Shown in pieces: positions 1 through 7,750 of a DNA stretch of 64,000 bases. The translations under genes and the position numbers were made by a program. This DNA comes from Pseudoalteromonas luteoviolacea (GTDB taxonomy: Bacteria > Pseudomonadota > Gammaproteobacteria > Enterobacterales > Alteromonadaceae): the NCBI RefSeq assembly GCF_001750165.1, contig NZ_CP015412.1:248001-312000 (forward strand), written 5' to 3'. The notes below the pieces were generated by a model. It saw only the letters and a list, made by a program, of their open reading frames with translations. It was not told the DNA's origin and did no database searches. Each line of letters starts with the position of its first letter. Position 1 is the stretch's first letter.

Positions 1-38
1 TCTAAACCTTAATATAGCAATGTAGAGAGGACAATTTT

Positions 39-818
39 ATGCCAACATCTCACTCAGTAGACAAAAACCCGGAGTTCGCACGGTGTTTGGAGAGCAATCA
101 GATCGCCGCACTTGCACCATTTCACTGGCTGTCACTAGCGTGCAAAGATATTGTTAGAGCACCAATACTCAGTCTAGTTTACGGTTTAGTTTTTAGCATT
201 ATCCCAGCATTTATTATGTGGCTTGTTTTTCAGTCGGGTACGCATTTGGTTATTTTACCTGCTTCAGTCGCATTTGCATTGATTGGGCCAGCATTTGCCG
301 CTGGGTTGTACGACGTCGCATGGGAGTTAGAGAAAGGGCATAAACCAACATTGATGCACAGCTTAAAGTCTATGTTCCGAAACCCTGCTGGTGAGTGGGG
401 GTTTGCTATTTTATTGATGGTTATTATGATTGTGTGGATGCGCTTGGCTGCGTTAATACATGCACTCTATCCAAATGTACCAAACCCTAATTTTGAGCAG
501 TTATCTGCTTTTTTAGCATTGGGTTCTATCGTTGGCGGTGTGCTTATGATGGCAGTGTTTGCGATTTCTGCATTTACACCACAGATCATGATGGAACGCC
601 GAGTTGACATTATGACAGCGGTGGTGTCTTCCATTCATGCCGTTGGAACTAACGTACCAGCAATGATTGTTTGGGGCTTAACCATTGTGACATTAGTCAT
701 CATTGGGTTCTTAACAGGCGCAGCTGGTTTTATCATAATCATGCCTTTATTGTCGTATGCCAGTTGGCATGGCTACATTGCGATTATTAAAACTAAAAAG
801 CCCAGAGGATACGAATAA
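39..818 (+). CDS. DUF2189-type integral membrane protein
   Basis: A 259-residue protein with a short soluble N-terminus and about six hydrophobic segments (roughly residues 41-64, 69-92, 119-143, 158-179, and two between 207 and 248). The spacing and the small loop carrying 'GLYDVAWELEKGHKPT' fit the DUF2189 family, inner-membrane proteins of unknown function often found near cytochrome oxidase or housekeeping genes in proteobacteria. An AGAGAGGA ribosome binding site precedes the ATG by about 9 bases. No catalytic motif is visible. The gene starts near the window edge, so any upstream operon partner is unseen. Confidence 0.8.
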   Translation: MPTSHSVDKNPEFARCLESNQIAALAPFHWLSLACKDIVRAPILSLVYGLVFSIIPAFIMWLVFQSGTHLVILPASVAFALIGPAFAAGLYDVAWELEKGHKPTLMHSLKSMFRNPAGEWGFAILLMVIMIVWMRLAALIHALYPNVPNPNFEQLSAFLALGSIVGGVLMMAVFAISAFTPQIMMERRVDIMTAVVSSIHAVGTNVPAMIVWGLTIVTLVIIGFLTGAAGFIIIMPLLSYASWHGYIAIIKTKKPRGYE

Positions 819-843
819 CTACACAGCTTCTGTGAATATTCAG

Positions 844-877
844 CCGCTGTAAGAGAAAGGCATTTTACTCTCAGCGG
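844..877 (+). terminator. possible imperfect hairpin after the DUF2189 gene
   Basis: CCGCTG at 844-849 pairs with CAGCGG at 872-877, with further partial pairing of the AGAG/CTCT inner segments. There is no convincing T run after it, so it is a weak terminator candidate. The rest of the 285-base gap up to 1103 holds nothing else I can support. Confidence 0.3.
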
Positions 878-1103
878 TTGACTTATATTCCTACCATGTT
901 ATATCAGCGTTATTCTTATTGTAATTTTCTCTTAGCTCAATTTTGATAATGTTTAACTCTATGACTTTAAAGCAGTTTATTTTAAATTGTTTCGAAGTTT
1001 TTGAGGGGGCATTTTCATATAAGTGAGTTGAATTCAATAGCGGATTACGTTTTTGAAGTAGAGTTAATTTAGCATGATTATGCAAATTATTGAGGAGCAC
1101 GCT

Positions 1104-2216
1104 ATGAGCAACAGCAAATCACAATACCTTGAAAAACTAGAAAATTGTTTGTGCCCACCGGGTGATGGTGTCTTTACTGTAAATACAGCTAAAGAGCGAA
1201 AAGACGCACTTAGACAAAAGTTATATGGCCAAACAGAAGGTGTTGAAGCGCTTTGGAAAGATTCTCTACAGAAGATTGATGATAGCGCGCATAAAGCCGC
1301 TATTTTAGGTATTAGCTCAGACTGTGGTGGCGGTATTTTGCGTGGCGCAAATTGGGGTCCACTTTTTTTGAGAAGTACTTTAATAGAGCAACAGCCGCAA
1401 ACATCAGCATTCGATTTAGGTGATGTTCGTGTCATTCCTCACTTACTTCATGACAAGTATTTAAATGAAGGTACGATTTCGAATTGTCAAAAGGCGCTTT
1501 ATCAAGACGAGAACAGTGAGTACTTTGTAGCACCGCTTTCAATTACAGAAGATGTTTGTGATGGCTTTTATAAGCACTACCCAGACAAAGGTGTGTTTGG
1601 TATTGGTGGTGACCACTCTATCAGTTACCCACTTACAAAGGCATACTTAAAAGCAAAAAGAGAACAGGGTAAACGTACGGCTATTATTCATTTTGATGCG
1701 CACACTGACCTACTAGTAGAAAGATTAGGTATTGATCTGTGCTTTGGCTCTTGGTGTACACATATTCTTGAGTTTTTACCGGCCCCACACCATCTTATCC
1801 AATTTGGCATCCGTTCAAGTGGAAAAGCGAAGGAGCATTGGGAAGGCACTTTTGGTGTGAAACAGCATTGGGCCCATGAAATTCGCGAAAAAGGTGCCGA
1901 CGCGATTGTTGCAGGTGTTATTGAGCAACTAAAAGAAGACAATGTTGATGAGCTGTACGTAAGCTTTGATATTGACGCTCTTGATGAAGAATTTGCTGCG
2001 GCAACGGGAACACCAGAGACAGGCGGATTAACACCTGAAGAGGCGCTTACGATTTTAAAAGCGCTGGCTAAAGAGTTCCCAATTACAGGTGCTGACATGA
2101 TGGAAATTGCGCCATTTACTGACAGCTCCCTTGCAGGACAATCTAGTTCGGAAACAACTTTACGTGAAGGTGCTAAGATTTCAGCATTCTTAATTGATGC
2201 GATGAATAAAGCATAA
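1104..2216 (+). CDS. arginase/agmatinase/formiminoglutamase family hydrolase
   Basis: A 370-residue ureohydrolase. The Mn-binding motifs of the family are present: GGDHS at residues 168-172, HFDAHTD at 196-202, and a C-terminal SFDIDALD motif in which the usual Pro after the last Asp is replaced by Glu. The start is set at ATG 1104 because a GAGGAG site lies 7 bases upstream; an in-frame ATG at 1074 lacks one. The substrate cannot be fixed from sequence: arginase, formimidoylglutamase and guanidino-acid hydrolases share these motifs. No hut or ast gene is adjacent; the ast genes in this window are 53 kb away. A strong terminator follows. Confidence 0.85.
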   Translation: MSNSKSQYLEKLENCLCPPGDGVFTVNTAKERKDALRQKLYGQTEGVEALWKDSLQKIDDSAHKAAILGISSDCGGGILRGANWGPLFLRSTLIEQQPQTSAFDLGDVRVIPHLLHDKYLNEGTISNCQKALYQDENSEYFVAPLSITEDVCDGFYKHYPDKGVFGIGGDHSISYPLTKAYLKAKREQGKRTAIIHFDAHTDLLVERLGIDLCFGSWCTHILEFLPAPHHLIQFGIRSSGKAKEHWEGTFGVKQHWAHEIREKGADAIVAGVIEQLKEDNVDELYVSFDIDALDEEFAAATGTPETGGLTPEEALTILKALAKEFPITGADMMEIAPFTDSSLAGQSSSETTLREGAKISAFLIDAMNKA

Positions 2217-2228
2217 AGTGTCTAATTA

Positions 2229-2249
2229 GGGGGCATGCCCCCCTTTTTC
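2229..2249 (+). terminator. Rho-independent terminator after the arginase-family gene
   Basis: GGGGG (2229-2233), a CATG loop and CCCCC (2238-2242) are followed by CTTTTTCTT. It lies 12 bases past the stop codon of the ureohydrolase gene. Confidence 0.85.
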
Positions 2250-2359
2250 TTGCTATTCCGCGAGTCGTAATCTGTTTATATATTGTGTGCAAATTTCACA
2301 GAGCTGTATTTCTTACCTATAGTTTATAAACATATATCTAGTCTGATTGGAGTTCTGAG

Positions 2360-3070
2360 TTGTATCGGTGGGTGCTTGGATGCTATTTCCTTTTATTTGT
2401 AGCGGTCGCTCAGGCCAATTATACGCTTAATATAGTGACCGAAAACTTTCCAAAGTTCCAATACCTAAATGGGGAGGGAGAACTGGTTGGTACTGCGGTA
2501 GACAAAGTTAAAGCGGTGTTAGATAAATCTGAGATAAATTATCGTATTTCTGTCGAGAGTTGGACGACAGCTTATAATACTGCTGCACGAGATGATAATA
2601 CTTGTATCTTTTCAATGGCTAAGAATGAGATACGGGGTGAAAAATTTAATTGGATTTTTCCAATTAGTAAGTTTACGACCTCTTTTTATGCACTCAAGTC
2701 CTCGCAAATTTCCCTAGAAGCAATTGAAGATACAAAACAGTATAAAGTTGCTGTGATTAAAGATAACTACAGCCATCAATTTTTGGTCAAAAATGGGTTT
2801 ATTGAAGGGTATAACTTGGTACTGATAAATTCATTTGACCGTGTGTTTGAGCTACTTGCAACGAGGCGAAAGTTTGTCGATTTGGTTATTTTAAGTGACA
2901 ATCAGTTTGAGTTTAAACGCCAACACGAACCACTTAGTGAGTTATTGGAGCCTGTTTTGACTTTGCAGAATTTAAATACAGAGCTTTATTTTGCCTGTAA
3001 TAAAAAGTTATCTCCCCGTGTAACTAAGAAAATCATATCAAGTTATGAGCAGCTAAAGGTCGGCCAGTAG
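2360..3070 (+). CDS. orphan periplasmic solute-binding (SBP_bac_3-like) protein
   Basis: A 236-residue protein with a cleavable signal peptide (hydrophobic residues 4-16, VAQA before cleavage). The mature part resembles family 3 solute-binding proteins: TENFPKFQY near the start, GTAVDKVKAVL, then W-T-A and the FSMAKNEIRGEKFNWIFPI segment. No permease or ATPase gene is adjacent. Such stand-alone copies are common in Alteromonadales and their role is not known; they may be sensors or degenerate binding proteins. The start is TTG at 2360, supported by GGAG at 2349-2352; no in-frame ATG would keep the signal peptide. Confidence 0.75.
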   Translation: MYRWVLGCYFLLFVAVAQANYTLNIVTENFPKFQYLNGEGELVGTAVDKVKAVLDKSEINYRISVESWTTAYNTAARDDNTCIFSMAKNEIRGEKFNWIFPISKFTTSFYALKSSQISLEAIEDTKQYKVAVIKDNYSHQFLVKNGFIEGYNLVLINSFDRVFELLATRRKFVDLVILSDNQFEFKRQHEPLSELLEPVLTLQNLNTELYFACNKKLSPRVTKKIISSYEQLKVGQ

Positions 3071-3072
3071 TG

Positions 3073-3098
3073 TAGTAAGAGGGAGTTACCTCTTACTA
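3073..3098. terminator. stem-loop between convergent genes
   Basis: TAGTAAGAGG (3073-3082) pairs perfectly with CCTCTTACTA (3089-3098) around a six-base loop. It lies between the stop codons of the binding protein and of the convergent VF530 gene. Neither side has a real T run, so it may be a bidirectional terminator or only a 3' end structure. Confidence 0.5.
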
Positions 3099-3106
3099 AC
3101 AGGTAA

Positions 3107-3358
3107 TTACTTATTCTGAGGGCTAGTTGGCCAAGCAAAGCCATGAAACGTGTCTAAATATAACTGCTCAACTTTTTCTCTGGCCCATGGGGTTTTACGT
3201 AAAAACTTTAAACTAGACTTAACAGATGGATCTTTTTTAAAGCAGTTTACATTGACGTGTTGCGCCATTTCTTCCCAGCCGAGCTCTGCCTCGAGCCGTT
3301 CTACTATATCTTGCAGTTTGACTCCATGAAGGGGGTTATTTGGTTGCTGTGTACTCAT
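3107..3358 (-). CDS. VF530-family DNA-binding protein (DUF2132)
   Basis: An 83-residue protein that matches the VF530 family along its length: the NPLHGVKLQDIVERL start, GWEEMAQ, CFKKDPSVKSSLKFLRKTPWAREKVE and the YLDTF tail. The founding Vibrio protein was characterised structurally as a small helical protein with DNA-binding ability; its biological role is unknown. It is read on its own, convergent with the upstream binding-protein gene, and starts at ATG 3358. Confidence 0.85.
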   Translation of the reverse strand: MSTQQPNNPLHGVKLQDIVERLEAELGWEEMAQHVNVNCFKKDPSVKSSLKFLRKTPWAREKVEQLYLDTFHGFAWPTSPQNK

Positions 3359-3383
3359 GTTTAAACCTAAAATTCGCGACGCG

Positions 3384-3680
3384 CTAGTGTACTCTTATCT
3401 TACCTCTTAGATCCAGCCTTTTAGGCATGCCTTCTTTATCAAGCTTTAGCCAAACTAGTGGGCTATCAGGTTGATTAGCATATTTGTGGCTGCACACATA
3501 AAGCTTATCAAACTGTTTGATTAACGCGCCTTCACTATATTGGGATGAATTGAACCAACAAACACGCAGCGGTGAGTCGATAAATACCCGTGGTGAATTT
3601 TCTTTTGCATTTAGCGGGAAACAACATAAAAAAAGTATTAAAAATGATAAAAAATTGATCTTATACATGGCATTACTCAT
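3384..3680 (-). CDS. small secreted protein, DUF1496/YnjH-like
   Basis: A 98-residue protein with a signal peptide (residues 5-25, LNA before cleavage). The mature region has RVCWFNSSQYSEGALIK followed by a second Cys in KLYVCS, the pattern of the DUF1496 (YnjH) family, with two Cys that could form a disulfide in the periplasm. Function unknown. The first ATG is at 3680; a second at 3668 (Met5) would serve as well. It lies 25 bases upstream of the VF530 gene in the same direction, so the two may be cotranscribed. Confidence 0.65.
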   Translation of the reverse strand: MSNAMYKINFLSFLILFLCCFPLNAKENSPRVFIDSPLRVCWFNSSQYSEGALIKQFDKLYVCSHKYANQPDSPLVWLKLDKEGMPKRLDLRGKIRVH

Positions 3681-3860
3681 AGTCTGGGCTAATGTTTATT
3701 AGGTCGAAGTTCGTTTATCGGCACTAATGTTACGGTATTAATTTAGTAATGGTAACGGCTGTTCAAAAGGATTGTCAGCGGCAAAACCGTCTGACCGATT
3801 ATATTTAAATGTAAGCACAAGTCATGCCCGAATGGTAGCTTGATTGTAATAGGGGGAAGT

Positions 3861-4091
3861 ATGGCATTTGACACTCAGTTAATGGCGGAACTAGAACTAT
3901 TGGCAAAATTTCCAAGGAGTAGTTTACACCAAGGCCTTAAGATACATAGCAGTGCGGATCAGAGTATATTAGCTGCGGCAGAGCGGTTATTTGCGAAAGG
4001 GGTAATTGATAGACCTGATGGTGGATATTTGACAGATTTAGGCCACGATTTACTCGCCCATATTGACCAAGTTCATGGGGCATTAAAATAA
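3861..4091 (+). CDS. TIGR02647-family small protein
   Basis: A 76-residue protein: MAFDTQLMAELELL, a KIHSSADQSILAAAERLFAKGVI segment and GGYLTDLGHDLLAH, which is the conserved pattern of the TIGR02647 family seen in gammaproteobacteria. The family has no known function; the shape suggests a small helical, winged-helix-like fold. The ATG at 3861 is chosen because AGGGGGAAG sits directly before it; the longer frame from TTG 3840 adds residues not typical of the family. Confidence 0.75.
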   Translation: MAFDTQLMAELELLAKFPRSSLHQGLKIHSSADQSILAAAERLFAKGVIDRPDGGYLTDLGHDLLAHIDQVHGALK

Positions 4092-4113
4092 AGCCCCACG
4101 ATCTGCGTTCTAT

Positions 4114-4740
4114 TTAAGCTGCATCCGGTTGATTTTCGGGTGCCGCCTTAATAAATGCTTCTAATGTATTACAGTGCTCGTAAACCGCTGCGATCTTAGG
4201 AAACTGTGTCATATCTACCTTGAAGCGAAGCGCATTGAAAACCTGTGGTACAAGGCAAAGATCTGCCAGTGTAGGTTTCTCTCCGAAACAGAATGGTCCT
4301 TCGCCTAATGTTGGTTCTAACTTTTTGAAGCCTTCAATAATCCAGTGTTGGTACCATGTCGTTTTTTGTTCATCAGTTACGTTCAATTCACCACTTAAAT
4401 ACTTAAGTACTCGCAAGTTGTCAATAGGGTGGATATCACATGCAATGGCGTAACTGAAATTGCGAACTTGCGCTTTTTGCCAAGGATCTGATGGTAAAAG
4501 TGGTGTGTCTGGATGGGTATCCTCTAGCCATTCTAGGATAGCTAAAGACTGTGCTAAAGTGCCTTGCTCAGTTTCCATTGCTGGTAAAAGACCCTGCGGA
4601 TTTTTGTCTGTATATGGCGCTTGTTGTTGCTCAGATTTTAGTAGATTAACAGCTTCAAGTTGATGCTCAATGCCCTTAAGGTTGAGCGCGATGCGAACAC
4701 GATAGGCTGCAGATGATCGAAAGTAAGTATATAGTTTCAT
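4114..4740 (-). CDS. maiA: maleylacetoacetate isomerase (zeta-class GST)
   Basis: A 208-residue enzyme that converts maleylacetoacetate to fumarylacetoacetate using glutathione, a late step of tyrosine/phenylalanine breakdown. The N-terminal thioredoxin-like domain has the zeta-class catalytic motif SSAAYRVRIALNLKGI (residues 9-24) and the GSH-contact region QGLLPAME...QSLAILEWLE; the helical C-terminal domain contains KPTLADLCLVPQVFNA. It follows hmgA by 75 bases on the same strand, consistent with one operon. The fumarylacetoacetase gene that normally completes the pathway is not in the window. Confidence 0.93.
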   Translation of the reverse strand: MKLYTYFRSSAAYRVRIALNLKGIEHQLEAVNLLKSEQQQAPYTDKNPQGLLPAMETEQGTLAQSLAILEWLEDTHPDTPLLPSDPWQKAQVRNFSYAIACDIHPIDNLRVLKYLSGELNVTDEQKTTWYQHWIIEGFKKLEPTLGEGPFCFGEKPTLADLCLVPQVFNALRFKVDMTQFPKIAAVYEHCNTLEAFIKAAPENQPDAA

Positions 4741-4815
4741 TTTAAATCCTTATTCACGACAAAGGCCACAGTGTTGTGGCCAGTAAAAATACGTGTGTGA
4801 GAGCAAAGTTCTCTA

Positions 4816-6111
4816 TTATGCACCTTTGTAGTACTTTTTAATGCCTTTCCAACAATCTGAATAGTTAGGCTGGCGCTCTTTGCCTTCTAATGCGTATTTC
4901 GTTGGAGAAATAACATAACGAGACTCAAACATAAATGCCAAAGTGTTCTCGTAGCGCTGAGGTTCAAGCTCTGCATTTGAGGCTTTTTCAAATACATCTG
5001 CTTCAGGGCCATGTGGAGACATACAGTTGTGTAAGCTCATGCCACCTGGAACGAAACCATGCTCTTTGGCGTCATATACACCTTCAATTAGCCCCATAAA
5101 CTCACTCATAATATTACGGTGGTAATACGGAGGGCGGAATGTATTTTCTGCGACCATCCAACGTGGTGGGAAGATAACGAAATCAACGTTTGCTACACCT
5201 TCTTGACTTGATGGTGAGGTTAACACTGTGAAAATCGAAGGATCCGGGTGGTCAAAGCTGACCGTATTCATCACATTAAAGCGAGACAGGTCATACTTGT
5301 ATGGTGCGCTGTTACCTGTCCATGCAACAACATCCAGTGGAGAATGTCCGATATCACAACGGAATAGATTGCCGTTAAATTTAGCAACAAGCTCAAAGTC
5401 ACCTTCTAGGTCTTCAAAAGCAGCGACAGGATATTGGAAGTCACGTTCGTTGGTATATCCATTTGCGCCAACCGGTCCACGTTCAGGTAAGATATAAGGG
5501 TGGCCATAGTTTTCGCAGATATACCCACGTACTTGTTCACTGATAAGTTCTACGCGGAATTTAAGGCCTCGTGGAATAACTGCAATTTCTCCAGGTTTAA
5601 TTGCCAGCTTGCCACATTCAGTATGCAGTACGAGTTCACCTTGTTGAGGAACAAATAGCAACTCACCGTCTGCGTTGTAAAAGTATCGACCTTCCATTGA
5701 GGCATTGGCTACGTATACATGAATGCCAATACCTACTTGGCCATTTGCACTGCCGTTTGCAGCCATTGTAATCAGGCCATCAATGAAGTCTGTTTTTTCA
5801 GCTGGTACTTCCACAGGGTTCCAACGTAACATCGACGGTGGTGTTGGTACCTCAGTGATAGGGCCTGTTCTGACTAAACCGTTATCCATTGGTTGGTATT
5901 CGCCTTGTAAAACGGAAGGGCGGATACGATAGAACCAATTTCTACGGTTTTCAGCGCGAGGGGCAGTAAATGCGGTGGTATTGTATTGCTCAGCGTATAG
6001 GTCGTATTTCACTTTTTGCGGTGAAAACTGTCCTACTGGTAACGCACCTGGTAGGGCTTCGGTTTCAAATTCGTTACCAAATCCTGTCAAATAGTCGAAT
6101 TCTGTACTCAT
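4816..6111 (-). CDS. hmgA: homogentisate 1,2-dioxygenase
   Basis: A 431-residue iron dioxygenase that opens the ring of homogentisate to maleylacetoacetate. The N-terminus YLTGFGNEFETEALPGALP is diagnostic. Iron ligands are visible in PYYHRNIMSEFMG (His and Glu six residues apart) and SLHNCMSPHGPE (second His). The start is placed at ATG 6111 (MSTEFDY), with GGAG 10 bases upstream, rather than at the longer frame from 6153, because that extension runs through the promoter and operator described below. First gene of a likely hmgA-maiA operon, divergent from a MarR regulator. Confidence 0.95.
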   Translation of the reverse strand: MSTEFDYLTGFGNEFETEALPGALPVGQFSPQKVKYDLYAEQYNTTAFTAPRAENRRNWFYRIRPSVLQGEYQPMDNGLVRTGPITEVPTPPSMLRWNPVEVPAEKTDFIDGLITMAANGSANGQVGIGIHVYVANASMEGRYFYNADGELLFVPQQGELVLHTECGKLAIKPGEIAVIPRGLKFRVELISEQVRGYICENYGHPYILPERGPVGANGYTNERDFQYPVAAFEDLEGDFELVAKFNGNLFRCDIGHSPLDVVAWTGNSAPYKYDLSRFNVMNTVSFDHPDPSIFTVLTSPSSQEGVANVDFVIFPPRWMVAENTFRPPYYHRNIMSEFMGLIEGVYDAKEHGFVPGGMSLHNCMSPHGPEADVFEKASNAELEPQRYENTLAFMFESRYVISPTKYALEGKERQPNYSDCWKGIKKYYKGA

Positions 6112-6140
6112 TTTACGTAGACTCCATTGATGTTTTCTGT

Positions 6141-6169
6141 AAGATACTCTCATGTGAGAGTAATTGCAA
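6141..6169 (-). promoter_or_regulatory. hmgA promoter with MarR-type operator in the spacer
   Basis: Read on the minus strand, TTGCAA (6164-6169) and TATCTT (6141-6146) are separated by exactly 17 bases. The spacer is almost filled by a perfect 18-base palindrome, TACTCTCA-TG-TGAGAGTA on the plus strand (6145-6162). The size and symmetry suit a MarR dimer, and binding there would block RNA polymerase on hmgA. The divergent MarR gene is the obvious candidate regulator; this link is inference. Confidence 0.7.
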
Positions 6170-6189
6170 ACATCCTGAGAAAGATGTAC

Positions 6190-6207
6190 TGTAAATTAAT
6201 AATTACA
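6190..6207. promoter_or_regulatory. second, AT-rich dyad in the hmgA/marR gap
   Basis: TGTAA and TTACA arms (6190-6194 and 6203-6207) flank an AT-rich centre, again 18 bases overall, 23 bases before the MarR start. It does not share sequence with the 6145-6162 palindrome. It could be an autoregulatory site or part of the regulator's own promoter. Confidence 0.35.
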
Positions 6208-6229
6208 AGATTGAGAGACACTTTGCACC

Positions 6230-6676
6230 GTGAGTAATTCAAATATTTTAGATATTAGCCAATTTTTGCCATACCAACTGGTCGCTTTATCGACGAAGGT
6301 AAGTGATGACTTTGCACAAGTCTACGGCCAAGAAGCGGGCTTAACGCAGGCTCAGTGGCGAGTCTTGTCACATGTGATCAATATTGAATTTGCCACAGCA
6401 AAACAAATTTGTGAGTTAGCTAATATGGATAAGTCCACGGTATCCCGTGCCATAAAGCAATTAGAGGAGAAGCAATTTTTAGCACTTACCAAGCACCCTG
6501 AAGATAAACGTGCAACGGTAGTGGCGTGCACAGATAAGGGGGTTGATTTGTATAAACAGTTGACACCTAAAGCACAAGAATGGGAAGTAAGTTTATTATC
6601 TAATTTCTCAGAAAGTGAAAAAAGCACACTTAAAATGCTTATTGCAAAACTATCACAAAGTGTTGATAAATCTTAG
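6230..6676 (+). CDS. MarR-family transcriptional regulator, likely of hmgA-maiA
   Basis: A 148-residue winged-helix protein. The DNA-binding core is LTQAQWRVLSHV, ATAKQICELANMDKSTVSRAIKQLEEKQFL, followed by the wing HPEDKRATVVACTDKG, all in the usual MarR order, with dimerisation helices at both ends. The start is GTG at 6230; a GAGAGA element lies about 11 bases upstream. It is divergent from hmgA and separated from it by a 118-base gap carrying a perfect 18-base palindrome, so repression of homogentisate catabolism with an aromatic inducer is a reasonable inference. Confidence 0.88.
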   Translation: MSNSNILDISQFLPYQLVALSTKVSDDFAQVYGQEAGLTQAQWRVLSHVINIEFATAKQICELANMDKSTVSRAIKQLEEKQFLALTKHPEDKRATVVACTDKGVDLYKQLTPKAQEWEVSLLSNFSESEKSTLKMLIAKLSQSVDKS

Positions 6677-6680
6677 TCGA

Positions 6681-6712
6681 GGTTTGGCGCATCATAACGT
6701 ATGCACCAAACC
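6681..6712. terminator. long stem-loop between convergent genes
   Basis: GGTTTGGCGCAT (6681-6692) pairs with ATGCACCAAACC (6701-6712) with one mismatch and an eight-base loop. It lies between the MarR stop and the stop of the convergent secreted-protein gene and can serve both. Confidence 0.6.
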
Positions 6713-6720
6713 AAATAAGG

Positions 6721-7545
6721 TTATAAACTACGTAGTTTGTTTATAACCGATTGAATACCATCAAATTTAGTTTTTCTGTACTGAGCTTCTTTTGTTCTTT
6801 TTAAGTTTTCCCAATAAACTTCATCATCTGGATATTGAGGCTCGATAACATAAGACGCAAGGGTATTGCCATGAGGATCTCGGAGCGAGCATTTGTACTC
6901 TATAACTTGATCGTAGGGATCCGGTGCGATACATTTCTCGCGTAAAGGTAAATCAGCAGCTTTTTTTTGCCTAAGCATAGTGTCGAGTATATTGGCAAGG
7001 TTATGTGCTTTGGTAGAAACTACGCTTTTAGACACGTAACCCTGTAAATAGCGTTCAGTGTAGATAGCGACTGTTACGGATGCTGCAAGGGCATAGGTAT
7101 CTGCCATATAGTAAAAGTCATTGTTATAGCGAGCGTTAAGCGCACGGTGGTTAATCACATCTTCTGACTTAACCAGTAAGCTACTTAGTAAAGCAAGGTC
7201 AGGGCGACCATATCTGGCCGTGTCTGAATAATGCTCCATTGATGATTCGAGAGAATTAAACTCTGAAATAAATTCAAACTCAGCATCTCGGATAATTTCA
7301 GCTCTTACGCGCTCTTGAATGGCTTGTAAACTGGCCTCACTGAGCATGACATAATTTGGCCCACCAGAACCAAAGAAGCTATTTATAAGTAGTGAACCTA
7401 CACCAGAGAGTAGTTGGTCCTTAGCTAAGTCTAAAATCTGTTCGCCAGCACTTGCTGTAGCTGCTTCTTGTTGGGTTGCGTGAGCGGGGATAGCAGCAAT
7501 GCCACCAAACAGGGTTATGCTTAATACTAGTGTTTTTAATTTCAT
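6721..7545 (-). CDS. secreted protein of unknown function
   Basis: A 274-residue protein with a clear signal peptide (MKLKTLVLSITLFGG, AHA before cleavage). The mature region is mostly helical by composition and contains an Ala/Tyr-rich middle (YYMADTYALAASVTVAIYTERYL) and two Cys near residues 206 and 219 (REKCIAPDP and EYKCSLRD) that could pair. I recognise no family. The gene lies 205 bases downstream of the TonB receptor gene in the same direction but behind a strong terminator, so it probably has its own promoter. Confidence 0.6.
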   Translation of the reverse strand: MKLKTLVLSITLFGGIAAIPAHATQQEAATASAGEQILDLAKDQLLSGVGSLLINSFFGSGGPNYVMLSEASLQAIQERVRAEIIRDAEFEFISEFNSLESSMEHYSDTARYGRPDLALLSSLLVKSEDVINHRALNARYNNDFYYMADTYALAASVTVAIYTERYLQGYVSKSVVSTKAHNLANILDTMLRQKKAADLPLREKCIAPDPYDQVIEYKCSLRDPHGNTLASYVIEPQYPDDEVYWENLKRTKEAQYRKTKFDGIQSVINKLRSL

Positions 7546-7693
7546 TTGAATTTGTCCTTTTCAAAAACATTGATGCACTTTTATCTTAAAAGATTAAATT
7601 GCGAGAATATTATATTCAAAAAAGTGTGTCTGTTGTATGAATTGAACAATAAAGTTAGGTGGGATTTGAAAATAATAGCGGGCTATATAATCG

Positions 7694-7721
7694 AAAAAAG
7701 GCCAGTATTAAACTGGCCTTT
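7694..7721 (-). terminator. Rho-independent terminator of the TonB receptor gene
   Basis: AAAGGCCAGT (7697-7706) and ACTGGCCTTT (7712-7721) form a 10-base stem with a five-base loop. On the minus strand it is followed by a run of T (the A run at 7694-7699). It lies 30 bases past the receptor stop codon. Confidence 0.9.
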
Positions 7722-7750
7722 GGTATCTAATTACATGTTTAAGTTAGATA

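Noticed and set aside
891..1100. Minus-strand 69-residue frame in the gap before the arginase-family gene
   Set aside because: Low-complexity, Asn/Lys/Leu-rich composition expected from AT-rich DNA, no ribosome site and no family pattern.
1064..1435. Minus-strand 123-residue frame opposite the arginase-family gene
   Set aside because: It is a shadow of a well-supported gene, with no ribosome site and no recognisable motif.
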